Positions 24,600 to 34,806 of a DNA stretch of 64,000 nt are shown piece by piece. The stretch comes from Epiperipatus broadwayi (taxonomy: Eukaryota > Onychophora > Udeonychophora > Euonychophora > Peripatidae): the NCBI GenBank assembly GCA_028023455.1, contig JAQFVV010013366.1, positions 64,001 to 128,000 of the forward strand, read 5' to 3'. Within the stretch, counting starts at the first letter, position 1, and every line of letters begins with the position of its first letter. Both the position numbers and the translations under genes were made by a program. The notes under the pieces are model-generated. The model was not told the origin of the DNA. It searched no databases and worked only from the letters and a program-made list of their open reading frames with translations.

Positions 24600-25620
24600 G
24601 CTACAAACATTATGAATGTTAGCATTATACAGCTCTAAACAATATGTAATAATTAGCATGATAAACATCCATTTGCTGACTATATATAAAATGTTGCAAC
24701 ACCTCTTAGCATCAAAATCGATTTATGAAGCAGATAAAAAATGAATCTACTTTTATTAGTGGCCTAAGATCTTATATAGATAGTATAAATACAATTGTCC
24801 ATGGATTAGATGTTCATTCTTGTAATTATCATTATTAAATATACTATCCATATAAAACCTTGAGCCATAGACTGAAGTGAATTCACTTTTCATCTATTTT
24901 ACAGATTGACGAAGTTACATTTGTTATATAATAAATACATATAGATTGGCTGCTCCAATTATTGTGTACAATTAATATTAATATATTTAAAGTTAAATTT
25001 TTTTTTTTTTTTTTTTTTAAATTAATATTTATTTTCTTGCAATAATGTTGCTGTTTCATTGTTTATATATATATAACATATTGAAACATTTTAAAGTTAT
25101 TAATAAAGTATGGAGAAAGAGATGTGATAAGTTTTTTTTTTTTACATTTTTGTATAATATTTTTTTTTAACTTTTTCTTTATCTTTAGGGATCCTTCTCA
25201 TATTGTAACTTTTCCTTCTCTCATTTGATAAACCTAATCTCTACAATTTTACTTCTTCTTTCCACACCTCCAATCTCTCAGTATCTTTAGAAATCATTTT
25301 CAAATGTTTTTTTTTTACTTCCACTCTACATTAAATCAATGTCTTCATCATTATATTCAATTGTCAGAATGCAGGTACGGATAATCCCAAGATCACTTCC
25401 AATAAATTTTGGCCATATGCCAACAATCTATTATTTCCCTTTGTATATATTTAATTAAAATTACCCCAAATTAAAGAAAACTAGTAAAAATAAATAAATA
25501 ATATCTACATCACAATCAATGGTTTCCCTGCCAAAGCAGGTTTTTCACATCTAAAGAACTAGTTTTGTTTAATTTTGAATTTTAAGTAATTTTATTAAAT
25601 TGATTACTTTAGCTTTAGAC

Positions 25621-25667
<47 letters not shown>

Positions 25668-26080
25668 TATATATATATATATATATATATAATACTTAAA
25701 TACATGTATATTATCTATACTATAGAGTATATATATAATAAACAACCAGTAAACATATTACATTTAAAAATAATAACAAAACACTCATTTGTCCATAAAA
25801 GTAGTTTGCAGATAAAGAGAATAAATTAGAACATTGCAAAATTAAAACAGACATATTGAAGACCTATAGAGTGACATAAGTATAGTAATCATAAAACTCT
25901 TACTTTTTTAAAAATTAGCAAAATCACAATATTTATGAGTAGTCACTAATGAAAAAATAAATATTCTAATAATAATTTGACAAAATTCTGCAATACACTT
26001 GATAAAATATTCAGTATCCCAATCTCTAATCTACTTTATGAGTTTTTCGAAATTTTATTATTAAATCTTTCAAAAGTATA
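24600..26080. other. AT-rich intronic sequence with poly(T)
   Basis: Poly(T) of about 20 at 24998-25017 and further T-runs at 25132-25142 and 25307-25316. No gene seen. Confidence 0.5.
25625..25692. repeat. Long (TA)n microsatellite
   Basis: Two nearly continuous TA runs separated by TGTATT. Confidence 0.95.
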
Positions 26081-26091
26081 AATGTTAATTA

Positions 26092-26117
26092 TATCATCAT
26101 CATCATCATCATCATCA

Positions 26118-26181
<64 letters not shown>
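26092..26181. repeat. (ATC)n(ATT)n microsatellite
   Basis: About ten ATC units followed by about twenty ATT units. The plus-strand frame through it is a run of serines and leucines and is not a gene. Confidence 0.95.
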
Positions 26182-26184
<3 letters not shown>

Positions 26185-26311
26185 TATATACATCACCATT
26201 ACGGAAGATTATTCAGGACACAAGCATCCAACTGATAAAACTGAGATACATAATCTTTTTTTTAACTTTTCTCAGCTGGAATTTAATTAGTAAATCTAAA
26301 ACTCTTGAGTT

Positions 26312-26410
26312 TTTTTTTTTCATATGTCAAATGCATTGACCAGGAAGCAAACCCGGGCTAGCTGCTTGGAAGGCAGCTATTCTAACCACTAGACCACCAA
26401 TGCTTGATAA
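26312..26410 (-). mobile_element. tRNA-Gly(UCC)-derived SINE, copy 2
   Basis: Minus-strand positions 26403-26332 read as an almost complete tRNA-Gly: GCATTGGTGGTCTAGTGGTT, anticodon loop CTTCCAA (anticodon UCC), and B box GGGTTTGCTTCC closing with AATGC. A short linker TTTGACATATG and an A-run follow. Flanks CTTGAGTT are repeated (26304-26311 and 26415-26422). This copy reveals the tRNA parent of the family. Confidence 0.8.
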
Positions 26411-26874
26411 AAGCCTTGAGTTCAACACTCAAGTATGGTTATATGAAAAATCAAAAAATACTACAATCAAAACTGCATAGTTTACAATATGAAAATGATT
26501 AACCATAATGCCAAAATTATTTAATACTATTTTTATTTTATTTTTTAGTTTTTTATGGATAACTAACTGATTATAAAGTAATAGTTATTCACACAATGTG
26601 TGTATACAAATTGTATAATACCATGCACATGGTAATATTCTTGTTAATGCAAATGAAACATTTATAATTATTAAAAAATTATTATATAAAATGAATTAAA
26701 ATATGTTTTTTTTATGAATTTAAATCAACATGTTGTATCTTCTGATAATTTATTTAAATTAATACCATAAAAAGAATTATTGGGAATACACCTCAATTTT
26801 TATGTCAAATAATTACGAGTCTATTGAAAACATAAGCAATAATTCTATCACATAAGAAATATTCTTTAAAATCA

Positions 26875-26934
26875 CAAAACATCACATGATCATTATTTCC
26901 TATGCTTATTCAAGCTGTTAAAACAGTAATGTGA
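26875..26934 (-). repeat. Family B repeat, left piece interrupted by a LINE
   Basis: ACATCACATGATCATTATTT...GTTAAAACAG is a family B end. The LINE 3' end follows directly at 26935 and family B resumes at about 28110, with TGTTAAAA on both sides of the LINE as a possible target duplication. Confidence 0.6.
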
Positions 26935-28098
26935 TGTGATGTGATGTATTATGGCTTCTCCTTAAACGAAGTCAAGAATATCTCAGCAATTATGCCCAGA
27001 TAAACATGTTAGCCACTTTCTTTTACATTCCCCACTCTAAATTTACCAATAATCTGCTTTATCCCATTTCCACAACATAATTTTTGTCAACTGTATAACC
27101 TTTATATCTAAACCCCCCTTATCTTTTCCCAAACCCAACATAAAAACCAATAATTCACTTTCTGTATAATCACTCTTTTCATATTTATTTTTCCACAACT
27201 TCATTATATGTACCCTTTCTGTTTTCAAACATTTACATTCAATTAACAAATGCCTAATATTTTCAATTCCTTCCTTACATAATTTACAAAATAAATCACC
27301 CATATTTTTCCATTTACATGTATATTCTTTTGTAGCTAAAGATCCCGTTCAAGCCTTAAACAATAAACTACTTTCCTTACTATTATCATATATTAACTCA
27401 CACCTAATATTCTGTTTATTTCTATATATATTTAAACTCCTTTTACTCTCCATACTATTTCTCCATCTCTCTAACTCCCTAGTCTTTATTAATAAATTTA
27501 TTCTTTTATCCCATTCCTTACTACTATAACACTCAATAATCCTCTTAACACAATCATCCCATCTTTTGTACAAATATACTGATATAAATTCTTTATCCAA
27601 ATCTTTTGCATACTGCATTACCTTTCTCACCCATCTTGTTACCTGCCCTTTACTCATAACCCAATTAAATACTATTTTAGCTATTCTTTTATTATCCATA
27701 AACTGCAATCTACCAAACATTTTCATTTTACTTTTTGCATCTCTCATATGAAAACTTGACCATCCCATTTCTCCTTGAATTGCCTCCCTTGCTGTCCATA
27801 CTTCTGCATCCAATGCATGTCTTCCTACTTCCCTTTGAGCTTTTTCTAAATAATCTAGTATCTTTTTACTAACATATAATGCATCATTACCATATGTTAA
27901 CCCTGCTACTGCAACTCCTTTCCATATAATTCTAGCTACATCATATTTATTATATGAAAATACTGTTAATTTCTTTATCAATCCCTTTCTTTTCTTTGCT
28001 TCATTTATCAATTTTTTCTCCCATTCATCCAAATAATTTTTCTGATTACTTAAAATAATTCCCAAATAACTATATCTATTCACCAAAATCATTTGAAC
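26935..28098 (-). mobile_element. 5'-truncated copy of the same APE-type LINE, nested in a family B repeat
   Basis: Minus-strand frame 28092-27349 encodes YSYLGIILSNQKNYLDEWEK ... GEMGWSSFHMRDAKSKMKMF ... SLLFKA, then a TGA at about 27346 where the 34-38 kb copy has CGA, then a continuing frame to 27043 with CKLCKEGIENIRHLLIEC and LTKIMLWKWDKADYW. RT is missing. The 3' end runs to a CATCA-type tail at 26935-26945. Better preserved than the 34-38 kb copy over the shared part: one stop against several breaks. Confidence 0.85.
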
Positions 28099-28107
28099 TC
28101 ATTGCAT

Positions 28108-28345
28108 TATAGTTAACGAAAATGTTAAAAGGTGACTGCTGGAGATTGCATTAGATTCTAAGATCTAGGCGGCAACGCTCTTAAATCCAATGAAAGCCAC
28201 AAGTTAAAAACCGACCAGGAGGTACTGGATGAGTAAGTACTAGATAGGGATTTTATGCGCAAATCTTCTTACAGTCATTGATTACTCTGGCTTGCACTAG
28301 GTGGCACTACTGTATAGTTTGCTACTGTTTTAAAAATATTCTTAC
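28108..28345 (+). repeat. Family B repeat, right piece beside the dystrophin exon
   Basis: Continues family B after the LINE insertion (GACTGCTGGAGATTGCATTA ... GGCACTACTGTATAGTT). The hammerhead-like core is lost. It ends about 25 bp from the exon's splice donor. Confidence 0.6.
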
Positions 28346-28369
28346 ACTAAGTTATAAAAAACATCTTAC

Positions 28370-28487
28370 CTTTATCCTGCAGTACTTTCCTATCTATGTC
28401 ATTATTTGATTCATCTTTTAAGTGTTCCGCAGTGCTTAGAAGCTCATCAAGTTGAGGCCGCTTTTGATCCAAATCATGCAATACATT
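28370..28487 (-). CDS. DMD: Dystrophin-family internal exon (spectrin repeat), counterpart of human DMD exon 52
   Basis: Seen: on the minus strand a T-rich tract ends in TTTTAG at 28488, followed by a 118-bp open exon and a GATAAAG|GTAAGATG donor at 28370/28369. The exon encodes 39 residues and leaves one base for the next codon. Core residues are LHDLDQKRPQLDELLSTAEH, then LKDESNNDIDRKVLQDK. Known family: human dystrophin has DLEQRRPQLEELITAAQNLK at the corresponding place in a central-rod spectrin repeat, encoded by exon 52, which is also 118 bp (from memory). Dystrophin links cortical actin to the dystroglycan complex; rod repeats form three-helix bundles, and this exon supplies parts of helices. 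Inference: the host gene runs right to left across the window. No other exon was found nearby. Invertebrate dystrophin is the best call; another spectrin-repeat protein is much less likely because exon length, phase and the KRPQL core all agree. Confidence 0.9.
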
Positions 28488-28599
28488 CTAAAATAAAATT
28501 ATACATACATATATTACATATAAACAGAGAGAAAAACAAATGTCCATGTCTATATCATATAAATAAATGCAAACACGCACACACGTTCATAAAAAGTGC

Positions 28600-28805
28600 C
28601 TTGTGATGTAATGTCCACCTGCTTGCCTGCCAAGCCTATGACATGAGTTTGAATTCATGCCAGTTAAACTTGAAAATATTTGCAGGTTCGTATCAAGCTC
28701 CAAATTTTTTTAAAGAAAGTTGACTATAAGCCCATAGTCAAGTCAGCTAACCATTCAATATTGATCAGTCAGAAGGTATCTAGTTATTACCATTCAATCA
28801 CTCAC
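28600..28805 (+). mobile_element. tRNA-derived SINE (family G)
   Basis: Head TTGTGATGTAATGTCCACCT with anticodon-arm GCTTGCCTGCCAAGC and B box GAGTTTGAATTCATGCC, followed by a body ending AGTCAGCTAACCATTCAATA...CTAGTTATTA. The body is shared with 51180-51305. Confidence 0.5.
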
Positions 28806-28886
28806 TAACTTCCAATTAACAATTTTAACATAAAATGCTTTCTCATTTACTATAATTCTATAATAACTGAAATGCAGGCTTATTAT

Positions 28887-28917
<31 letters not shown>

Positions 28918-28919
28918 TA

Positions 28920-29200
28920 TATGAGCACAGACTTTCACACGGCCCACCACTCTATCTCATAACACTGATACACTTGAACACATATATGTCTATCTTATTA
29001 TATATCTGAGCACTTATTACATATATGTGTAGAGATGATAATCTGGACCAACTGATGATTTCTGGTTTAGCATGAAATACGTATATTGGTAATTATTTAT
29101 CTTTTCAACCTATATGTGTTCAAGTGTATCAATGTTATGAGATAGAGTGGAAAGTGATGGGTCGTGTGAAAGTCTGTGATCATATATCCTACATATTATA
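28920..29200 (+). repeat. Family A hammerhead repeat, copy 5 (compact fold-back)
   Basis: The left arm at 28920-28990 and right arm at about 29105-29200 are inverted copies of one another (CACAGACTTTCACACGGCCC against GGGTCGTGTGAAAGTCTGTG, one mismatch). The best-preserved ribozyme lies between them, about 430 bp from the dystrophin exon and antisense to that gene. Confidence 0.8.
29037..29098 (+). ncRNA. Hammerhead ribozyme, type I (family A copy 5, core intact)
   Basis: Plus strand: outer stem I (ATAATC), bulge, inner stem I ACCAA, CTGATGA at 29052-29058, a 15-nt stem-loop II (weakened by U-U and G-U pairs), GAAA at 29074-29077, self-complementary ATACGTAT stem III at 29077-29084, cleavable A at 29085, TTGGT pairing with ACCAA, then AATTAT. 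Every invariant hammerhead base is present and the cleavage triplet is AUA, which fits NUH. The palindromic, loop-free stem III suggests activity as a dimer, as known for retrotransposon-borne hammerheads. Confidence 0.82.
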
Positions 29201-29209
29201 ATTCTATAA

Positions 29210-30879
29210 GTACTGTTATAAAGGGTTTTTGACCTCCCGTTTTATCCCTTTATTTTCTATCTATATATATTACTAAAAAATGTGTATTTATTTTATTAGA
29301 TTTTTTAAAAAAAGGCTAGATAATAAACCATTACAAAAAGTAACAAATAAACATATAAAACAAACATGGGGGGAAAAAAAACTTTCATCATAAAAAACCA
29401 TCAATAATTTACAAAGTAGACATCAAATTTATTTTTAAAAAGTTAGTTTTTAGATGGGGTGAGGCCTTTTTCTTCCATTTATTTAAAAAAAAAAAAAGAC
29501 TGCCAGTTTATTTCTAAGAAAATTCTAAATAGAACAAACTTTTTTTTATATTTCAGAGATACAAACTGATAAATAACAATAAAAGATTGTATAAATTCCT
29601 AATTTGTTTCGTTACTATAGCGACAGAAAATCAAAAAAATCAATAATCAGCAAAGACAAAATAATATTCTTCATATTCATAATGAAGATATAAGTTCAAA
29701 AAAAAAAAGCAATCATAAATCATTTTAATTCTTTAAAAAAATAAAATTATTTTAAAACGTCAATTTAATGTAGATATTTAATAAAAGTTCTCTTTATTAA
29801 ATATTTATCTTTTATATATAAAATCAGTCCTTTATTTATTTACAGTATATATAAAAATGAATAATGTTTATAATACTTTATATAAAATGCACCATTATAT
29901 GTGTCTTCCAAATTAAATGGTAGATCACAAATAGTCTAAAAAAAGTTCGTTAGCCTTAATCAAGGAGATGCTTAAAAAAAATCTATTCAAAAATTAAGGT
30001 GAACCAGATTTCAAGTTTGAACTGAGAATATTTAATTAAGCTAGACTTGTGAGATTTTTCTTAAGATAATATGTCCATGTATCAAAACAGGAACTTTATT
30101 GGACAAAACATTATTTACTGATATTTATGTTTACACTTGTAATTTGTTTAAAAAAAATCTGAGATTGTGCCACAGTCAATAACCCTGGTCTTCTCCATTG
30201 ATTCATAAGAGTCTTTGAAATGCCAAGTTCTTTAATTCACAGATTCTTAAAACTTCATCCATGTTGCCATATCTTTGGATAAACAACATGTATGGAATTA
30301 ACACTTTAAACCATTTCTGAATTTACATAGCCTTCTTTTTCTGAGTCTTCTTCAAAAATTTCCATTGACAATTTATACTAGTCATTTCAATTTCGATAAG
30401 TTATGAATATGTAAACTATCCTTACTTGAGGATTGAGATCCCATGCAATTTAGACTAGTAAAATGAGTACAATTTCTGTTTTACATTATAGTATAGAAGC
30501 AAAGAATTTAACATACATAATTTTACCAAATACTGAAATTACTTGATAGAAATACATATCATAAAGGATATATGGAAATCATTTACTTCTAAAAAAGTTC
30601 ACAAAATAAGATTAAAACTGAATTCATATTTGTTGAACTACTTCCGCCATCTAACATTAATTGTTCAATGTCTTCAGAATAATTCAAACTGAAATTAAAC
30701 TTCCAAATACATTCATCTGTTAGCAATGGTACACAGGTAATTTATATAGCATGACATTTCACATATTGTTCTTATCTATTACTCAAGTTTTGCTCGCCTG
30801 ATCAGTGACCTGAACTTTTTGATTAATAAGTATTGAATTTAAGGTGATGTTCTAATCAATTAATCTATTCTGTCAAAAG
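29210..30879. other. AT-rich intronic sequence
   Basis: Mostly featureless. Minus strand 30340-30170 reads FIQRYGNMDEVLRICELKNL in a short open stretch that might be a transposase scrap; I cannot place it. Confidence 0.4.
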
Positions 30880-31115
30880 CAGAAGTCAGTAAAACCTTCA
30901 TATCCTAATTTATGAGGTCCCTCTGTTTTTCTTAAATGCAATACAAATCTAAAGAGCCATGTTTGATTCCTACACTAGTATTATCATTGGACAGGCTGGC
31001 AACATCTAAGATAATGAAGATAATAATGCAATTTGACATATTGTATTATATAGTAACCTGTGTACTATACTATGAAGTGAAAGTATTAATATTAAATGCT
31101 AGCCATATTCTAACA
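30880..31115 (+). mobile_element. tRNA-type SINE without the PLE part
   Basis: Shares AGCCATGTTTGATTCC...GGACAGGCTGGCAACATC and the tail TAACCTGTGTACTATACTAT with the SINE parts at 7830-8045 and 61200-61400. The A box is poorly kept. Confidence 0.4.
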
Positions 31116-31429
31116 AATAATTATTACTAAAATACTACCATCACAAACTTTCAGCCAAATATCGAATCTAACTTATTTTAAAATGTATTTCCTAATTTAT
31201 TAAATATTTCTGTTCCATTATATGTTTAAGTAGTGTATATACATTTTTATAGTCTTTGTTCTTATGAAAACTTTTCACTGACAGTGAAAGTAATAAAAAA
31301 AATAATAAATATGTTTTAAAAGTTAGTTCCATTATTAATTTCACATATTAATGGAATAGTTAATTCATCTGCAAATATGTAAGAAGAACAAATATAATTA
31401 AATTTTGTTCTTCGTCCTTTCTTTATGTA

Positions 31430-32600
31430 TTGATTTCTATATTTACATATGATACCATTTCCAACTTTCTTATACACTTAACAATACATTTTTATACACC
31501 AAAACATTACTCTTACAGTTTTGATTACCCTGCACAGTCATCATCAGAGTTACAATATCCAAATATATAATCATACAATTAATACATTATATTTATGTAG
31601 ATAATCAATAACATAAATCTTAGTCTGATCATTATAAATAATCATTTTCCATTTTATTAATTAAAATTAGTTAAGAGTAGAGTAATAAAATGGAAAATGA
31701 TTATTTATAATGGTCAGGCTAAGCTGTATATTATTATGTATATAAATATAATATATTAATTATATGATTATATATTTGGATATTGTAGCTCTGATGATGA
31801 CTGCAGACAGTTGAAGCTGAAAGAATAAAGTTTTGATATAAAAAATAGTATTGTAGCTCTGATGATGACTGCAGACAGTTGAAGCTGAAAGAATAAAGTT
31901 TTGATATAAAAATAGTATTGTAGCTCTGATGATGACTGCAGACAGTTGAAGCTGAAAGAATAAAGTTTTGATATAAAAAATAGTATTGTAGCTCTGATGA
32001 TGACTGCAGACAGTTGAAGTTGAAAGAATAAAGTTTTGATATAAAAATAGTATTGTAGCTCTGATGATGACTGCAGACAGTTGAAGCTGAAAGAATAAAG
32101 TTTTGATATAAAAAATAGTATTGTAGCTCTGATGATGACTGCAGACAGTTGAAGCTGAAAGAATAAAGTTTTGATATAAAAAATAGAATTGTAGCTCTGA
32201 TGATGACTGCAGACAGTTGAAGCTGAAAGAATAAAGTTTTGATATAAAAAATAGTATTGTAGCTCTGATGATGACTGCAGAACAGTTGAAATTGTAAGAG
32301 TAAAGTTTTGATATAAAAAATAGTATGGTAGCTCTGATGATGACTGCAGGACAGTCAAAACTGTAAGAGTAAAGTTTTGTATAATAAAATGGAAAATGAT
32401 TATTTATAATGGTCAGGCTAAGATGTATGTTACTGATTAAGTATATAAATATAAGGTATTAATTGTATGATTATATAATATTTGGATATTGTAGTTCTGA
32501 TGATGACTGCAGGACAGTAGAAACTGTAAAAATAAAGTTTTGGTATAAAAATAGTATTGTTAAGTGTATAAGAACGTTGGAAATGGTATCATAAAAACAA
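31430..32600. repeat. Inverted-repeat element with internal 68-bp array
   Basis: A minus-oriented arm at 31430-31660 and plus-oriented arms at 31687-31790 and 32385-32600 share AATAAAATGGAAAATGATTA, GATTATATATTTGGATATTG, CTGATGATGACTG and TTAAGTGTATAAGAA. The tandem array occupies the space between the two plus-oriented arms, so it grew from the end motif of the element. Confidence 0.75.
31781..32384 (+). repeat. Ten tandem copies of a 68-bp hammerhead-like unit
   Basis: Units start at 31781, 31849, 31916, 31984, 32051, 32119, 32187, 32255, 32324 (periods 67-69), with a final unit overlapping the next arm; I count nine clear starts plus the flanking arm's own copy. Each has GCTCTGATGATGACTGCAG, CAGTTGAAGCTG (or CAGTTGAAATTG) and AATAAAGTTTTGATA. 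CTGATGA, a GACTG-CAGTT hairpin and GAAA-like bases follow hammerhead order. A minus-strand open frame of 196 codons runs through it only because the period has no stop in that frame. Confidence 0.85.
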
Positions 32601-32604
32601 AAAT

Positions 32605-33819
32605 ATTTGAAAAATTAGTTATGTCACTAATTGTGTTTATTAACCCTTAAATTGATTGCTTCAAATAGATTCGTACATGGTTTTTAAGTTGCTGTAATTC
32701 CTGAGTTTTTGCGTTACTGTTATGTTTAAAACCTTATTTTAAAGCTTAAAAAATACCGTAAGATGCTGCCCTCTCTTGAATTATTTTACAAGTAAAAAAT
32801 CAATAAATATAGGCATTCTAAGTTTAAACAAAAAGTGAAGCCACGCCATTGTAAATTCTGATTGGCTGCTTCGATTTTTGCCAAATAAAACTATTTTTTA
32901 TCGTTCCAAATTCTGTTTTGAATTTGAAAATGAAAATTAATATCTTCAAATGTTTTTTTTATTATTTTTCTTACATATTATAAATTATTTTCATAAAATA
33001 TACTGAAAATAAAGTTATTTTAGAAAAATAGTAAGATTCTAGTAAGAAATTGTATACATTTACATGAATGTAAATTGAAAAAAAAAACATCGCTAAGAAC
33101 AATTTTCACACCAAAATTAAAAATTTAGAGTATTTTTCTGGAATTTATTTACATATTGTAATGCACTTTGGTAAAATATGCTGAAAATATAGTTATTTAA
33201 AAAAAATAGTAAGATTTTAGCAAAAAATTCTTTATTATTTCACAATGTAAATCGAGAAAGAAAGTCAATGACGTATGCAATATTTTCTAATTGGTTACGA
33301 ACATTATTTTTAAATTCCCCGCTATAAAATATTTTTATAATAAAAAATAGAAAATTATTTTTGAAAAAAATTTTGTTCACTTTCATAATCTGAAAGATTA
33401 TTAATATACTTTTTACAAATGAAACTAAAACGAATATAATATTCAAAGATGAATATATTTTTATTGCTGATTCTGTAATTGACTAATCAAAAGTTTAGAG
33501 TTTTAAATCACTCAACCAACTAGATTTGAGGTCAATTGAAGAGTTAATGGAATAGTAAAATCATTTATTATTGTAAATCCATAGCTTTACATGTACATAT
33601 TATCTAGGAAATGTTAAACAAATCACAATAAATATTGTTGTCAAATAGATACATATTTTCATTTTAGTAAATCTTTCAATTATATTGCAAAAAAATATAT
33701 ATTTCAATGATTCACTGCTGCACAATAAACACAGATGTATATATTAAATATATTTAGACTTTTTGATTTCAACACATATACTTGAATCACAGGACTTAAG
33801 ACTTTTGAAAATTATAAAT
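32605..33819. other. AT-rich intronic sequence
   Basis: Two loosely repeated blocks (GTAAGATTCTAGTAAGAAATT near 33030 and AGTAAGATTTTAGCAAAAAATT near 33205) suggest an old local duplication. No coding. Confidence 0.4.
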
Positions 33820-34004
33820 GTATTTATTCATCATCACTCTCACATTTTTTAGAATCATTGGGTGTTCCAGATAAAGTGTAATAGTTCTTGGGCTTTAGAC
33901 CACTATTATTGTAACTTGTATTAAAATAAGAATTTTTTTTAACATTGTAAATTTGATTTTTATTTGTAAAAAAATTCTGAAAAGGTCACTATCTTACAGA
34001 GTAT
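33820..34004 (+). repeat. Older repeat split by the APE-type LINE, left half
   Basis: GTAATAGTTCTTGGGCTTTA ... AAAAATTCTGAAAAGGTCAC ... CTTACAG aligns with 61930-62095. The other half continues after the LINE at 38325. Confidence 0.5.
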
Positions 34005-34028
34005 GGTTTTAGTGGAGTGTCAGGAAAT

Positions 34029-34735
34029 ATGGGTGGAGAAAGTAGTAATGCAATGGAGATGGTTAGCCAGAGAATAAGTAAGATAGAGGAAGAAGTGAAG
34101 GATGTAGAAGCAAAATTAAAATTGTTAGAGACGAAGTGTGAGGAGATAAAATAATTATTGAGTAGAAATGATAAGGAAGAAATGGATAAGGAGGTTCAGA
34201 AGATAGTAGAAAAGGTTACAGATGGAGTAGAGAAAGTAGACTATGAGACAGTATTGATAGGAGATTCACTAATAGGAGAACGTGGGGATATAATTGCAAG
34301 GGAAAATAGAAGCAGGTATGTAAGAGTATGTTTGCCTGGAGCTAGAATCAGGGATGTGACAGATAAAGTAAGAAAGCAAGATAGTAGAGATGTATATGTT
34401 ATGGTAGGGACTAATAATTTGTTAGAGCCATCAGAGAGAGTAACGGAAGAGTATGTAGAATTGATTAGGAATTTGAGGGAGACTAAAGGAAGAGTATGGG
34501 GAGTTGGAGTATTACCAAGATTTGACAAGAGGCATTTGTTAGATAGGGCATGTTCTATAAATAAAAGATTGAAAAAATTGTGTCTGAGAGAAATAATGTT
34601 GTGTTTGTGGATGTACGGGATTGGTTTATTGGAAAAAGGGAGTTATATAGTAAAGATGGATTGCACTTAGGAAAACAAGGAAGTGACGTTTTAGGGAGCC
34701 TGATATTTAAAGAATATAATTTGGGAAATTTTTAA
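34029..34735 (+). pseudogene. LINE ORF1: coiled coil plus SGNH/GDSL esterase-like domain
   Basis: From the ATG at 34029: a charged heptad-rich stretch (QRISKIEEEVKDVEAKLKLL), an in-frame TAA near 34152, then the esterase-like domain VLIGDSLIGERGDII (block I GDS), VMVGTNNLLEPSERV (GTNN block) and GVGVLPRFD. After a frameshift near 34570 the sequence continues VDVRDWFIGKRELYSKDGLH with the DGLHLGKQG block that supplies the D-x-x-H pair. SGNH domains are known in ORF1 of CR1/L2-type LINEs; their role there is thought to be lipid or membrane related. Confidence 0.8.
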
Positions 34736-34806
34736 AGGGGGGTGGGCTTTTAAATTGTAATATCAAAAAAAAGAAGAATGGATGGAATATAAGAAATAAG
34801 CAAAAG

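Larger units (their letters stand above)
1..28369 (-). other. Downstream dystrophin intron (partial)
   Basis: The exon's donor at 28369 opens a region of at least 28 kb in which I found no counterpart of the next rod exon (a tryptophan-containing helix would be expected). It is filled with repeats and AT-rich unique sequence. The matching human introns are also tens of kilobases long, from memory. Confidence 0.6.

Noticed and set aside
26082-26339. Plus-strand frame with long Ser and Leu runs
   Set aside because: Produced entirely by the (ATC)n(ATT)n microsatellite.
31768-32358. Minus-strand 196-codon frame with repeated SSSELQYYF-type sequence
   Set aside because: It is a frame through the 68-bp tandem array; the repetition comes from the DNA period, and there is no start context, family or codon signal.
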